From the NCBI GenBank assembly GCA_964403335.1, contig CAYOFI010000002.1, positions 1 through 64,000 of the forward strand: DNA of 64,000 bases, written 5' to 3'. The notes below the pieces were generated by a model that searched no databases, was not told the DNA's origin, and saw only the letters and a program-made list of their open reading frames with translations. Shown here piece after piece: positions 32,216-41,123 of this stretch. The stretch's first letter is position 1. Every line of letters begins with the position of its first letter. Both the position numbers and the translations under genes were made by a program. The DNA is from CAZYAK01 sp964403335 (GTDB lineage Bacteria; Patescibacteriota; Gracilibacteria; Peribacterales; Peribacteraceae).

Positions 32216-33301
32216 ATGTTCGAATTATTGAACACAACCCCCCTCGGCCGCCGGGGCCGCATCACGACCCCGCACGGTGTCATCGAATCACCGTTTTTCA
32301 TGCCGGTGGGGACGGCGGGTGCCATGAAAGGCATCACACATGATGAGCTCCTCTCGTTGGGCGCGGATATCTTGCTGAGCAACACCTATCATCTCCATCT
32401 CCAACCCGGAGAGGATGTGGTCGCCGAAGCAGGAGGATTGCATGAGTTCATCGGATGGAAGAAGCCCATGCTTACGGACTCCGGTGGATTCCAGGTGTTT
32501 TCGCTCCGCACCATCAGCAAGATCACGGAGAAAGGCGTGAATTTTCAATCGCACCTGGATGGCTCCCCGCTCTTCATTGGGCCCGAGGAATCCATGCGGA
32601 TCCAGCACAAGCTGGGCGCCGATATCATCATGTGCTTTGATCACTGTCCGCCGTCGACCGCTCCGCGCGCGGAGATTATCGAGGCAGTCGACAGGACACT
32701 CCGGTGGGCGGTCGAATGCAAAAAATGGCATGACAAACTTTCCGCTGAACACGGCCGAAAAGTCATGCTGTTTGGCATCGTCCAAGGCGGCACGGAGCGG
32801 GATCTGCGAGAGAAGTGCGCGCAAGAATTACAGGCGATCGGATTCGACGGGTACGCAGTCGGAGGTCTGGCCGTCGGCGAAACGGAAGATGAAATGTACA
32901 GTGTGCTCGATGCCGTGTGTCCCCTGCTTCCGGAAGACAAACCCAGATACTTGATGGGAGTCGGCAGAATCGAACAGCTCAAAACGTCCGTGGCCAAAGG
33001 CATCGATATGTTCGATTGCGTCTTGCCCATGCGCGAGGCGCGACATGGGACACTCTATCTGTCCGATGGCTCGCGTATCCGCATCACGGCCGCCCCCTAT
33101 CGCCGCGATCACTCGGTGATCGACCCGCATTCTCCGTCCGCACCCAGTCGTCTCCACAAAAAAAGTTATCTCTCACACCTCTTGCGATCGGGGGAAAGAC
33201 TCGGGGAGACGATTGCGTGCATGCAAAATTTGGGAGTGACACTAGAAACGATGCGCGAGTTACGAAGGAAGTTGGAGGGTGAATTGAAAATTGAGAATTG
33301 A
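32216..33301 (+). CDS. tgt: tRNA-guanine transglycosylase lacking the zinc cysteines
   Basis: 361 aa from the ATG at 32216. The catalytic barrel is intact: Asp88 in TDSGGFQVFSL, GGLAVGE at 216-222 and the second Asp267 in FDCVLPMREARHG. In bacterial Tgt a C-x-C-x2-C motif follows the DP dipeptide and binds structural zinc; here residues 303-313 (DPHSPSAPSRL) contain no Cys, while the His equivalent (His321) remains. Function in queuosine or a related tRNA modification is probable but the zinc site is missing. The last codons and stop are contributed by a palindromic element. Confidence 0.9.
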   Translation: MFELLNTTPLGRRGRITTPHGVIESPFFMPVGTAGAMKGITHDELLSLGADILLSNTYHLHLQPGEDVVAEAGGLHEFIGWKKPMLTDSGGFQVFSLRTISKITEKGVNFQSHLDGSPLFIGPEESMRIQHKLGADIIMCFDHCPPSTAPRAEIIEAVDRTLRWAVECKKWHDKLSAEHGRKVMLFGIVQGGTERDLREKCAQELQAIGFDGYAVGGLAVGETEDEMYSVLDAVCPLLPEDKPRYLMGVGRIEQLKTSVAKGIDMFDCVLPMREARHGTLYLSDGSRIRITAAPYRRDHSVIDPHSPSAPSRLHKKSYLSHLLRSGERLGETIACMQNLGVTLETMRELRRKLEGELKIEN

Positions 33302-33378
33302 AAATAGAAAATTCTGCAGGAACTCAAAACCTGAGTTACTTCCGTAATTCTCAATCCTCAATTTTTCATTCTCAATTC
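33281..33378 (+). repeat. AT-rich palindromic element A, copy 2
   Basis: gaattgaaaattgagaat-type units on the left mirror attctcaat/ctcaattttt units on the right, with a central hairpin AACTCA/TGAGTT. It sits between convergent tgt and rplU and contains both stop codons. Confidence 0.75.
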
Positions 33379-33686
33379 GTTTTGATTCCCGTGACTTCGA
33401 TCTCGGTGAAGTGCTGGCGGTGACCCTTTACGCGGCGGTAGCGCTTGCGGCGGTGGGCTTTGACGACGCGGATTTTGTCGCCGCGGCCGTGGCTGAGGAC
33501 TTTGGCCTCGACGCTCATGCCTTCCAAGACCGGAGCGCCGATCTGGATGTTGTCGCCGTCGGCCAAGAGCAGGACTTTATCGAACGTGAGCTTGGCGTTC
33601 TCTTCCGCATCGTGCAGAGGGACTTTGAGCTTCATGCCTTTTTCGACCTTTTCCTGCGTGCCAGCGATTTCTACAATAGCGTACAT
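33372..33686 (-). CDS. rplU: 50S ribosomal protein L21
   Basis: 104 aa from the ATG at 33686 (MYAIVEIAGTQ). The compact beta-barrel L21 sequence is clear, with VLLLADGDNIQIGAP and the basic C-terminal KAHRRKRYRRVKGHRQ that binds 23S rRNA. The longer upstream frame is rejected because homology begins at this Met. L27, normally the next gene, lies 23 kb away at 56719. Confidence 0.95.
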   Translation of the reverse strand: MYAIVEIAGTQEKVEKGMKLKVPLHDAEENAKLTFDKVLLLADGDNIQIGAPVLEGMSVEAKVLSHGRGDKIRVVKAHRRKRYRRVKGHRQHFTEIEVTGIKTN

Positions 33687-33697
33687 AATGCCGCGGA

Positions 33698-33703
33698 AGT
33701 CTA
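33698..33703 (-). promoter_or_regulatory. -10 element of rplU
   Basis: TAGACT on the minus strand ends 11 nt before the ATG. Confidence 0.35.
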
Positions 33704-33746
33704 CGGAAAGCGCGCCACTGCGGCAAGAGGAAATGACGGGACCCCC

Positions 33747-33755
33747 TGGTACACT
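33747..33755 (+). promoter_or_regulatory. extended -10 promoter of the membrane protein-msrA operon
   Basis: TGG-TACACT lies 22 nt upstream of the ATG at 33778. Confidence 0.5.
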
Positions 33756-33777
33756 CGTTTCCTCTTCACCTCGAACC

Positions 33778-34794
33778 ATGCGCTCCTCCGATCTGCATCC
33801 CTTGTACGAATGGTTATACCTGCTTTGTTGCGCGATTTTCACATTTGGTCTCTTTCTGGATGGCTGGGCGCATACTCATGTGGATAGCGCTTTAGAAACT
33901 TTTTTTACGCCCTGGCATGCGGTGTTTTATACGGGCTATCTGGTGACGGTCATCGCGCTGTTCTGTTGGACGCTTTCCCGCCGCACGCGCATGGGCTCCT
34001 TTATAGACGCCGTGCCGCCGGGTCATGGACTATCGGTCATCGGCACGTTGCTCTTTATTGCGGGAGGGATCGGGGACATGTTGTGGCATGTGTTTTTGGG
34101 GGTGGAAGCGGATATCGATGCGTTGCTCAGCCCCACGCATTTGCTGTTGGCGGTGGCGATGACATTGATGCTCAGCGGCGGGATCCGTCATTTTTGGGCC
34201 ACGCGCAAACCCAGTGAATCCCGCACCTTCGGCGCTTCACTCGCCTTGTTGATTCCGACGGCATTGAGTATCAGCGTGATTTTGTTCATGGCGCAGTACG
34301 GTGATTTCACGGAGTTGAAGGTCATCGGTCCCGCACCGCATGATCCCTCCAACCCGCAAGCGATATCGCTCCTCGGCATGATCGTCTTTACGGTCGGGAT
34401 CATGGGGACGATCGGCATGTTGTTGCAGCGGGATACATTGCCGTTCGGGAGCATGACGGTACTGCTCTCGGTGCCGGTCATCGGGTTTGCGTTCATGCGC
34501 AGCGGCACGGAAGTCATTCCCGCCGCGCTGCTTGCCGGCGCGTTGTGCGATATCTGGCTGCAGGTGACGGAGACGCGCATCGCGCGTATCACGGGCATCC
34601 GCGTATTGTTCTTCCTGCTGCCCGCGTTGTTCTATGCATTCCTTCTTATCTGCATGAGCCTGCGTTTTGGAACGCTCTGGTGGAGTGTGCACATGCTCGC
34701 GGGCGCTCCGGTTCTGGCGGGATTCATGGGCATGCTTGTCAGCTTTATCGCCTGGCCGCCCCGCCAAGCCATGGGTCCCCGCGCGCACCGATGA
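33778..34794 (+). CDS. polytopic membrane protein, about nine helices
   Basis: 338 aa from the ATG at 33778, hydrophobic throughout, with several conserved-looking His and Trp in loops near the N-terminal helices (WAHTHVDSALETFFTPWHA, GDMLWHVFLG, PTHLLL). These resemble metal- or cofactor-binding positions, but I do not recognise a family. The stop overlaps the msrA start (ATGA), so the two genes are translationally coupled and may share a redox role; this is inference. Confidence 0.7.
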   Translation: MRSSDLHPLYEWLYLLCCAIFTFGLFLDGWAHTHVDSALETFFTPWHAVFYTGYLVTVIALFCWTLSRRTRMGSFIDAVPPGHGLSVIGTLLFIAGGIGDMLWHVFLGVEADIDALLSPTHLLLAVAMTLMLSGGIRHFWATRKPSESRTFGASLALLIPTALSISVILFMAQYGDFTELKVIGPAPHDPSNPQAISLLGMIVFTVGIMGTIGMLLQRDTLPFGSMTVLLSVPVIGFAFMRSGTEVIPAALLAGALCDIWLQVTETRIARITGIRVLFFLLPALFYAFLLICMSLRFGTLWWSVHMLAGAPVLAGFMGMLVSFIAWPPRQAMGPRAHR

Positions 34795-35273
34795 AGACAC
34801 AGACGGAAACAGCGGTGTTCGCGGCGGGATGTTTTTGGGGCGTGGAAGAAACGTTCCGGCAGTTGCCGGGGGTGACGGGGACGGAGGTGGGCTATACGGG
34901 AGGCCGTACGGAAAGCCCAACGTATCAACAAGTGTGTTACGAAAATACGAACCACGCCGAAGCCGTCAAAATCACGTACGACCCGGCAAAAATCTCCTAT
35001 GAGAAATTACTGCAAGTGTTCTGGGAGAATCACGATCCCACGACGCTCAATCGCCAGGGCCCGGATGTGGGCAGCCAGTACCGCTCCGCGATTTTCTACG
35101 AATCGGAGGAGCAGAAAGCAGCTGCGGAGAAATCGAAAGACGCGCTGGAGGACGCCAAAAAATTTTCTCGGAAGATCGTCACACAGATTGTTCCCGCACA
35201 GACCTTTTACCCGGCCGAGGAGTATCATCAGAAATATCTGATGAAGCGGGGGCTGGGAAGTTGTCATATGTGA
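34791..35273 (+). CDS. msrA: peptide methionine sulfoxide reductase A
   Basis: 160 aa. Catalytic Cys14 in AAGCFWG, the downstream GYTGG and YENTNHAEAV motifs, and a resolving Cys near the C-terminus (GLGSCHM) are all typical. It reduces methionine-S-sulfoxide in damaged proteins. It overlaps the upstream membrane protein gene by 4 bp and has no signal peptide, so it is cytoplasmic. Confidence 0.95.
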   Translation: MKTQTETAVFAAGCFWGVEETFRQLPGVTGTEVGYTGGRTESPTYQQVCYENTNHAEAVKITYDPAKISYEKLLQVFWENHDPTTLNRQGPDVGSQYRSAIFYESEEQKAAAEKSKDALEDAKKFSRKIVTQIVPAQTFYPAEEYHQKYLMKRGLGSCHM

Positions 35274-35276
35274 CGT

Positions 35277-35726
35277 ATGAATATCGATCTGCAGACATGC
35301 GATTTGGTGCAATACCGTCCCGCGGATTACGCGTCGATCCATCGTGTCCTGGAGGCGATAAAAAATGCGACGTCCATCGTTCTTCATCCGCAGAGCTTGC
35401 CGGAAGAGCATCGTTTGCGTGAGTTGTGGGATATGCACTTCGGGAATGAAAATGAATTCACCTTGCTGCACAAGCACCACGCTCCGACTTTTCAAGAAGG
35501 CCATCCGCTGAGCATCATTTTATACGGTCCACTGTTGGAGGAAGTCCCCTCGCATATTCAGGCGATTCCCACGCTGGTCGTGCAGCGGTATCGCATCGCT
35601 GTCGCGCACATATTCAAAAACCACATTCAGGAAAAAGAACCGGACATGACGCTCCTGCAGGAGTTGCAGTATGTATGGGAAAAAATCCTGGAGTTATTGC
35701 AGTACTTGTTGCGTCGTAGGACATAA
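35277..35726 (+). CDS. hypothetical protein, 149 aa
   Basis: No family recognised. It is soluble, mixed alpha/beta by composition, with a His-rich patch (LLHKHHAPTFQEGH) near the middle. It begins 3 bp after the msrA stop and probably belongs to the same operon. Confidence 0.5.
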   Translation: MNIDLQTCDLVQYRPADYASIHRVLEAIKNATSIVLHPQSLPEEHRLRELWDMHFGNENEFTLLHKHHAPTFQEGHPLSIILYGPLLEEVPSHIQAIPTLVVQRYRIAVAHIFKNHIQEKEPDMTLLQELQYVWEKILELLQYLLRRRT

Positions 35727-35756
35727 GAAGGGTGCACATGCCGTAGACTTCTGAGC

Positions 35757-37115
35757 ATGCGCATTCGACGTATTATTGCGTGTTTGGTATTGAGTGTGAT
35801 GAGCGTCCAGACGGCTGGCGCGGCCGCGCCGTTCCCCGATATGGAACAATCCTGGTTTGCGTACCAGGAGTCGGTGGCGTATTTGGTGGATAAAGGATCG
35901 ATCGCGGGGCACCCCGATGGAAATTTCCACCCCAAAGACACCGTGAACCGCGCGGAGTTTTTGAAACTGGTGTTCCGGTCGCGCACGGACGCGGAACCGA
36001 CGACGGGCCGGTGCTTTTCCGATGTGCCCGAGGATGCGTGGTACGCGCCGTACGTGTGCGCGGCAAAAAGAAGAAAAGTCGTGAGCGGATATGCGGTCGG
36101 TTCGCGCAGCGTGTTCAAAGCCGAGCAGCCCATCACGTTCGCGGAGGCCATCAAGATGACGCTTCTGGCGTACGGAAAAGACGTGCGCGAGGGGCGCGGA
36201 GAAGAATGGTTCGCGGCATATGTGGAGGCCATCGACCGGTTGGGCGTCTTGCCCGACTGGTCATACAAACCGAACGATCCCCTCTCGCGCGAACGCGCCG
36301 CGGATTTGATCGCGCGGTTTTTGCGGCATGAACAAGACGGCATCGCGTCGAATGAGTCGTCCGGATGCAGGGAGAGGAGAGCCGGAGGCATCTCTCAAAC
36401 GCTTCCGGTCAACGGACAGGAGCGTTCCTATTTGCTGTCGTTGCGCGATGATCAAGACCATGATCGGCCCAAGCCGCTGATCGTCGCGTTCCATGGCCGC
36501 ACGAATGCCAATGATCGTGTGCGCGGATACTACGGACTGGATAAGACTGCGGATGACTACATCGTCGCCTACCCCGCGGGAATCCCGACGGGCAACGGGA
36601 GTTTTTCGTGGTCCGATCCGGGCGATAAAGCATCGGCTCTTCGCGACTACGCATTCTTCGATGCCATCGTGCGGGAGATCGCCGGAAAAACCTGCGTGGA
36701 TCTGGATCGCATTTATGTGGTCGGGCATTCGCTTGGCGCGTGGTTTGCGAACTCCGTCGCATGCGCGCGGGGCGGCATCGTGCGCGCGTCGGCGACAGTT
36801 GGCGGATCCACCACGATGACCGGATGCACGGGCCCGAGTGCCGCGCTCATTATCAACAATCCCAAAGACGCCTCGTCGCCACAGACCAACGCCGAAAAAA
36901 TGCGCGACGTGCGGATGGCGGAGAACAGGTGCAGTCAAACATCCAAACCCGTCTCTCCATCCTCACTCAACTGCATGCAATACGATGCGTGCACCAGCAA
37001 CCCCGTCACCTTCTGTCCGCACACCATCGACAGCGATCCATACAGCGGCTATTACCCGCATCTGTGGCCGGATGGGACGGCGCAGGCAATTGTGAAGTTT
37101 TTTGCAGCTCTATAG
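35757..37115 (+). CDS. secreted three-SLH protein fused to an alpha/beta-hydrolase esterase
   Basis: 452 aa. A signal peptide (about 1-22) precedes three SLH modules (about 25-75, 85-140, 145-200) and a C-terminal hydrolase of the PHB-depolymerase / feruloyl-esterase (LpqC-like) type: VAFHGRTNAN oxyanion region, nucleophile Ser in VGHSLGAW near residue 323, and a late His in YYPHLWPDG. The SLH part should hold the enzyme on the cell wall, where it could remove acyl or feruloyl esters from external polymers. Six Cys in the hydrolase suggest disulfides. Confidence 0.85.
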   Translation: MRIRRIIACLVLSVMSVQTAGAAAPFPDMEQSWFAYQESVAYLVDKGSIAGHPDGNFHPKDTVNRAEFLKLVFRSRTDAEPTTGRCFSDVPEDAWYAPYVCAAKRRKVVSGYAVGSRSVFKAEQPITFAEAIKMTLLAYGKDVREGRGEEWFAAYVEAIDRLGVLPDWSYKPNDPLSRERAADLIARFLRHEQDGIASNESSGCRERRAGGISQTLPVNGQERSYLLSLRDDQDHDRPKPLIVAFHGRTNANDRVRGYYGLDKTADDYIVAYPAGIPTGNGSFSWSDPGDKASALRDYAFFDAIVREIAGKTCVDLDRIYVVGHSLGAWFANSVACARGGIVRASATVGGSTTMTGCTGPSAALIINNPKDASSPQTNAEKMRDVRMAENRCSQTSKPVSPSSLNCMQYDACTSNPVTFCPHTIDSDPYSGYYPHLWPDGTAQAIVKFFAAL

Positions 37116-37144
37116 TTGACATAATAGTATTTTTCGTTTAAAAA
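37116..37144 (+). promoter_or_regulatory. promoter of the XRE regulator
   Basis: TTGACA (37116-37121) and TAAAAA (37139-37144) are 17 nt apart; the ATG is at 37164. Confidence 0.55.
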
Positions 37145-37163
37145 GCGTCCTTTTCTGTGTCTT

Positions 37164-37730
37164 ATGCAACCAAATGAGCAGTTAGTCGGGGAGCTGTATG
37201 CCATTCTGAATGCCCCTCAACAGGCAGAGACGGTCAATGCCAGGGTTCTTCGCTTGCGCGACTTGGTTCAGCAAATTGCTCGCGGGTTATTCGTGCAAGC
37301 GCAATCTGAAGGGCCGCAGCATGTCCACCTCAGTTTGCAGGCTACGCGATTTATGGAGCATATGGCCGCCGCATCCGGACTGACTTTGCTGGAATGGGTG
37401 GCAGGGGCAAATGCAAGGGATGCGCACGAGGTATCTCCAGAAGAAAAGGCAGAAGTGGAGGATTGTCCAGTTACAGCAGAACGCCTGTCGGAGGTCGTCG
37501 GTGCGCGCCTGCGGGCAGCCCGAGTAAAAAGCAAACTGCGTTTGCAGCAATTGTCAGAGATGACAGGCGTGTCTCTGGGATATTTAAGCCAAATAGAATT
37601 AGGAAAAAATTCTGCATCTTTAGCTGTGTATATGCGGATCGCTGATGGGTTACATACAACAATCGCCGACATCACGCGTGGCCTCCGTCTCGTCACGGAC
37701 ACGGCGACAGATGAAACGCAGCAGGAATAG
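37164..37730 (+). CDS. XRE-family helix-turn-helix regulator
   Basis: 188 aa. The C-terminal part (about 108-165) is a classic Cro/CI HTH: VGARLRAARVKSKLRLQQL, then SEMTGVSLGYLSQIELGKN, which is the recognition helix region. The N-terminal 100 residues are helical and unassigned and could bind a ligand or partner. It has its own TTGACA promoter and may regulate surface genes next door or itself; no operator was identified. Confidence 0.88.
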   Translation: MQPNEQLVGELYAILNAPQQAETVNARVLRLRDLVQQIARGLFVQAQSEGPQHVHLSLQATRFMEHMAAASGLTLLEWVAGANARDAHEVSPEEKAEVEDCPVTAERLSEVVGARLRAARVKSKLRLQQLSEMTGVSLGYLSQIELGKNSASLAVYMRIADGLHTTIADITRGLRLVTDTATDETQQE

Positions 37731-37734
37731 AGTA

Positions 37735-37809
<75 letters not shown>

Positions 37810-38012
37810 AGGCGTCGGTGGACATGGTATCAAACAAGTACGTGGGAGTCGCGGTGGTTCATTGTCGGACGCGCCAACGTGTCATTTTCTTACTTTAGAC
37901 TATACATATCAATTACTAGCTTTAAATGGGAATTTAGGCTTGTTATGTCATTTTGTACATAAAAGTCGGTTTGCGCAGCGCTGTTTTGGCAGTGTTAGGC
38001 ATTATATACGTA
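37810..38012. other. intergenic stretch with no gene seen
   Basis: Between tRNA-Gln and the first giant surface-protein promoter I see no ORF with coding character and no strong hairpin. It is AT-richer towards the promoter and may hold control sites for the surface-protein gene. Confidence 0.5.
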
Positions 38013-38040
38013 TTGACAAACAAAGTTTACTAATTATGAT
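38013..38040 (+). promoter_or_regulatory. strong promoter of the first DUF11 surface protein
   Basis: A perfect TTGACA (38013-38018), 16-nt spacer and TATGAT (38035-38040) followed by ATAA. It leaves a leader of about 70 nt, long for this genome. Confidence 0.75.
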
Positions 38041-38051
38041 ATAACACTTTA

Positions 38052-38078
38052 CAACGCACCTTTTGTAAAGATGCGTTG
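38052..38078 (+). promoter_or_regulatory. 5'-UTR hairpin of the first DUF11 gene
   Basis: CAACGCA (38052-38058) and TGCGTTG (38072-38078) form a 7-bp stem with a 13-nt loop at the start of the predicted mRNA. Long, structured leaders that stabilise mRNA are known for S-layer genes. Confidence 0.45.
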
Positions 38079-38117
38079 CACTGCCCATCCTCCCTATCTC
38101 TCCCTTCTATCACTCGT

Positions 38118-40832
38118 ATGAAAATATTTCGCTCCCTCTCCGCTGTTGCGGCAATTCTAATGCTTGTCGCGACGGGCGTGCCCGCCGTGCTGACAGGCGT
38201 TCCTGTTGCCTCCGCGCAGGCAGCTCCAACGCTCTCTGTAGAGATAGATGCTCCGGATGGCATTCTTAAGCCAGGCGGATATATCCGCTATTCCATTCGC
38301 TTCATCAACAACACCACGACGGAGGCGAAGAACGTCGGCTTCGGATTCCAGGATCCCGCGGCTCCGGGCCGGAATTACGGATTGTCATCCAGCTTGTCTT
38401 TGCAAGTTGCCGGTTTTCCGGGATGCGCAATGAACGCCAACCACATATTGGTCTGTGGACCCCTTGCGTCCATCGCACCGGGACAGACGCATAGTTTCAT
38501 CATCCAATTCCAGATTTCCGCAAATGCGCCGTGTGGAGAAGAGCTGGTTGCGGCACTGGACGTGGGTGCGACGGGATTCGCAGGCAACTGGAGCCGTATT
38601 GTTCGCAATACCGTCAGCTGTACCGATCGCCCGCAGATGTCCATCATTAAAACTCCCCCGGCATCCGTACAGCCTGGCGGCACCGCCACGTACACCTTCA
38701 TCGCCAAGAACACGGGAACGGCAGCGGCGCAGAACGTTGTGGCGTATGACTTCAACATCGATGCCCAGACCGGACAGGCCCTGACCCAGCTGACCTTCCC
38801 GCACACCGGATCCGCCGGTGCGCCGTGCGCAGTGGTCACCCTGGATGGCCGGCAGGTCGTGAAGTGCACCCTGGGAACCTTCCAACCGAATGAGGAGCGC
38901 ACGTTCACCGTGTCCTTCTCTGTCCCGAACGATCAAAACCTGTGCAACAAGACCGTGAAGAACCAAGTGGACGTGTGGGCGGGCACCGATCAGAACTCCT
39001 CCGCATGGGCAACCGCCTCGACGACCGTCACATGTCAGTCGACGAACGTCGATCTCTCTGTCAGCAAGACCGGCCCCTCCACCGTCACACGCGGCACGAC
39101 CGCCACGAATGTGTCGTACACCTTGACGGCCAGCAACGCCGGACCGGCCAAGGCGACGGGTGTGGTGGTGCGCGATCCTGTTCCCGCAGGTTTGACCTAC
39201 AACGCCGGTGCGTCCAGCACGGAATGTGTGCTCGTGGGCTCCGATGTGAAGTGTATGAACTTCGATCTGGATGCCGGCCAGAGCCGCACCTTCACCGTGG
39301 TCTTCACGGCTCCTGCCGTCGACCCCAACGTCTGCCAGCAGACGACTATCACGAACGTTGCCAATATTTTCCAGGCTGCCGCAGGCGGTCAGACGGACAC
39401 GAACCCGAACAACAACCAAAGCCAGACAGTGACGACCACGCTGACGTGTCCGCAGAATGGTACGGTGACCATCGCGAAGACGGATAACCGCACCACTGCC
39501 GCGCCCGGCGAGGTGTTGCAATATGTCATTACGCTGACGAACACGTCGTCGGTCGCTGCGACGGCTATTACAGTCACCGACACATTGCCCAGCGGCGTGA
39601 CGTTCTTGTCCGCATCGCACAACGGTCAATTGAATGGTCAGACGGTGACGTGGACCAATGGCGGCGTTCCGGCGAATTCCTCGGTGACACTCACGCTCCA
39701 GGCTCGCGTGTCTGATGGTCTGACCAACGGATCGGTCTTGGTGAATACCGCCACGATCGTCGGAGGATCGTCTGCAACGGACACGACCATCGTGCAGACT
39801 TCTACGTCTTCCCAGCAATTGCGAGTCGAACTGACCGACAGTCCGGATCCCATTCAGTGCGACGAAAGACTGACGTATACGGTTCGTGTGTTTAACGACA
39901 CGGCTACCACCCAGACGGCAACCGTTCGCTTGCGCTTGTCCGATGATGTCGATTTCCGTTCCGCATCCGACAGCGGAGATGAGGATGACGGAGTGGTGCT
40001 CTGGAGAAATGCGACTTTCAATGCAAACTCTTCCCGCTCCTACACGGTGACCGTGGTGGTGTCCGATGATGAGGACATCTGTGACGGTGCAACGTTGACC
40101 AGCCGTGTTTCCATCGATAGCTACAACGTATCTGACGAAGAGGACACGGATGTGGAAGATGAAGAGGGTGATCCTGAGTGTGACGACGGCGATGATAATG
40201 ACGATGACGGTGATACCGATTACCCGGACGATGACGACTGTGATTCCTATGATGACGACAGCGAAGACGGTGATGACGACAATGGCAACGGAGATGCATC
40301 CGTGACCGTACAAAAGTTTGCGGACCGCACGGAAGTGCGCAGCGGTGAACAGGTGTACTACACCATCACCATCCGCAACAACTCCGATGAAACCGCAGAG
40401 GATCTGGAAGTGGTTGATCTGTTCCCGGCACACATGCTGAGCCTCAGTAACACTGCCGGAGCAGAGTCGGTTGCAGGCGGTATCCGCTGGAGAATCAGCA
40501 AACTGTTGGAAGGTGAAACACGCACCATCACGTACTCCGCTGCAGTCGCGGGAGGTTTGACCCAGGGGACGGTCATTCAGAACACGGTCGGCGTGCGCGG
40601 AGATAATGTGGAGCCCAGCTATGCGAATGCCACGGTGACGGTTGCCAGCAACTTTGTGACCCCCCAAACGGGTCTGAACGACGGCACGGGTCCCTTGGAA
40701 AACACCCGCCGCTTCCTCTCGCCGTTCGGCAACTCCGCCGCGGGCGCAGGTCTCCCGGCAGGCATGTGGGCATCACTCTTGCTGACGGGGTTGAGCGCGG
40801 GCGGTTGGATTGCTCGTAAATACTTCCTGTAA
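38118..40832 (+). CDS. giant DUF11-repeat surface protein 1
   Basis: 904 aa from the ATG at 38118. A signal peptide ends near ASAQA (about residue 35). Six beta-sandwich modules of the DUF11 / conserved-repeat type follow (PGGxxxYxIxxxNxG... patterns), then an Asp-rich segment near residues 680-735 that may bind calcium, and a last module. The C-terminus has TPQTG, about 35 residues, a hydrophobic helix and RKYFL, a degenerate sortase-like tail. Residues 31 to about 445 are encoded by a block apparently identical to one in the next gene. Probably an S-layer or adhesin protein. Confidence 0.85.
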   Translation: MKIFRSLSAVAAILMLVATGVPAVLTGVPVASAQAAPTLSVEIDAPDGILKPGGYIRYSIRFINNTTTEAKNVGFGFQDPAAPGRNYGLSSSLSLQVAGFPGCAMNANHILVCGPLASIAPGQTHSFIIQFQISANAPCGEELVAALDVGATGFAGNWSRIVRNTVSCTDRPQMSIIKTPPASVQPGGTATYTFIAKNTGTAAAQNVVAYDFNIDAQTGQALTQLTFPHTGSAGAPCAVVTLDGRQVVKCTLGTFQPNEERTFTVSFSVPNDQNLCNKTVKNQVDVWAGTDQNSSAWATASTTVTCQSTNVDLSVSKTGPSTVTRGTTATNVSYTLTASNAGPAKATGVVVRDPVPAGLTYNAGASSTECVLVGSDVKCMNFDLDAGQSRTFTVVFTAPAVDPNVCQQTTITNVANIFQAAAGGQTDTNPNNNQSQTVTTTLTCPQNGTVTIAKTDNRTTAAPGEVLQYVITLTNTSSVAATAITVTDTLPSGVTFLSASHNGQLNGQTVTWTNGGVPANSSVTLTLQARVSDGLTNGSVLVNTATIVGGSSATDTTIVQTSTSSQQLRVELTDSPDPIQCDERLTYTVRVFNDTATTQTATVRLRLSDDVDFRSASDSGDEDDGVVLWRNATFNANSSRSYTVTVVVSDDEDICDGATLTSRVSIDSYNVSDEEDTDVEDEEGDPECDDGDDNDDDGDTDYPDDDDCDSYDDDSEDGDDDNGNGDASVTVQKFADRTEVRSGEQVYYTITIRNNSDETAEDLEVVDLFPAHMLSLSNTAGAESVAGGIRWRISKLLEGETRTITYSAAVAGGLTQGTVIQNTVGVRGDNVEPSYANATVTVASNFVTPQTGLNDGTGPLENTRRFLSPFGNSAAGAGLPAGMWASLLLTGLSAGGWIARKYFL
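38208..39451 (+). repeat. 1,244-bp direct repeat, copy 1
   Basis: The block appears identical base for base to 41229-42472 (offset 3,021). Identity starts at the signal-peptide end (gcctccgcgcag) and stops at ctgacgtgtcc; flanks differ at once. It lies in the same reading frame in both genes. Confidence 0.9.
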
Positions 40833-40859
40833 CTCTCGGGTAACGCAGAGATAGGAAAA

Positions 40860-40884
40860 GGGCCGCGAGTACTCGCGGCCCTTT
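40860..40884 (+). terminator. intrinsic terminator after DUF11 gene 1
   Basis: A palindrome with 10-bp arms, GGGCCGCGAG and CTCGCGGCCC, around a 2-nt centre, is followed by TTT. Confidence 0.75.
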
Positions 40885-41044
40885 ATTGTGAACTATCATT
40901 ACTACACAATTTAATATTTTGAAAACGCCTTGTGGGTAAACGATTCATAAAAATTGTGTTCAGGAGATTGATTTGTAAAGCACCAATAACATCCCCACTG
41001 CCGGAAATGTATCAAGCGCACTGTTTTAACTGTGTTGCAAACGG

Positions 41045-41074
41045 TTGACAGTACTTTTTGCAACGTGGTACATA
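41045..41074 (+). promoter_or_regulatory. promoter of DUF11 gene 2
   Basis: A perfect TTGACA (41045-41050) with TACATA (41069-41074) at 18-nt spacing; weaker -10 than gene 1. The leader is about 45 nt, without Shine-Dalgarno. Confidence 0.5.
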
Positions 41075-41123
41075 CCCCTCCTTTTTCAAAGGCTCTGCTT
41101 TGTCCTTCTTTCCATTTTCTCGT

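Noticed and set aside
38385..40667. 760-codon minus-strand ORF opposite DUF11 gene 1
   Set aside because: It is antisense to a clear repeat protein, has a composition of Arg/His/Gly typical of a shadow frame, and its counterpart in gene 2 has different ends.
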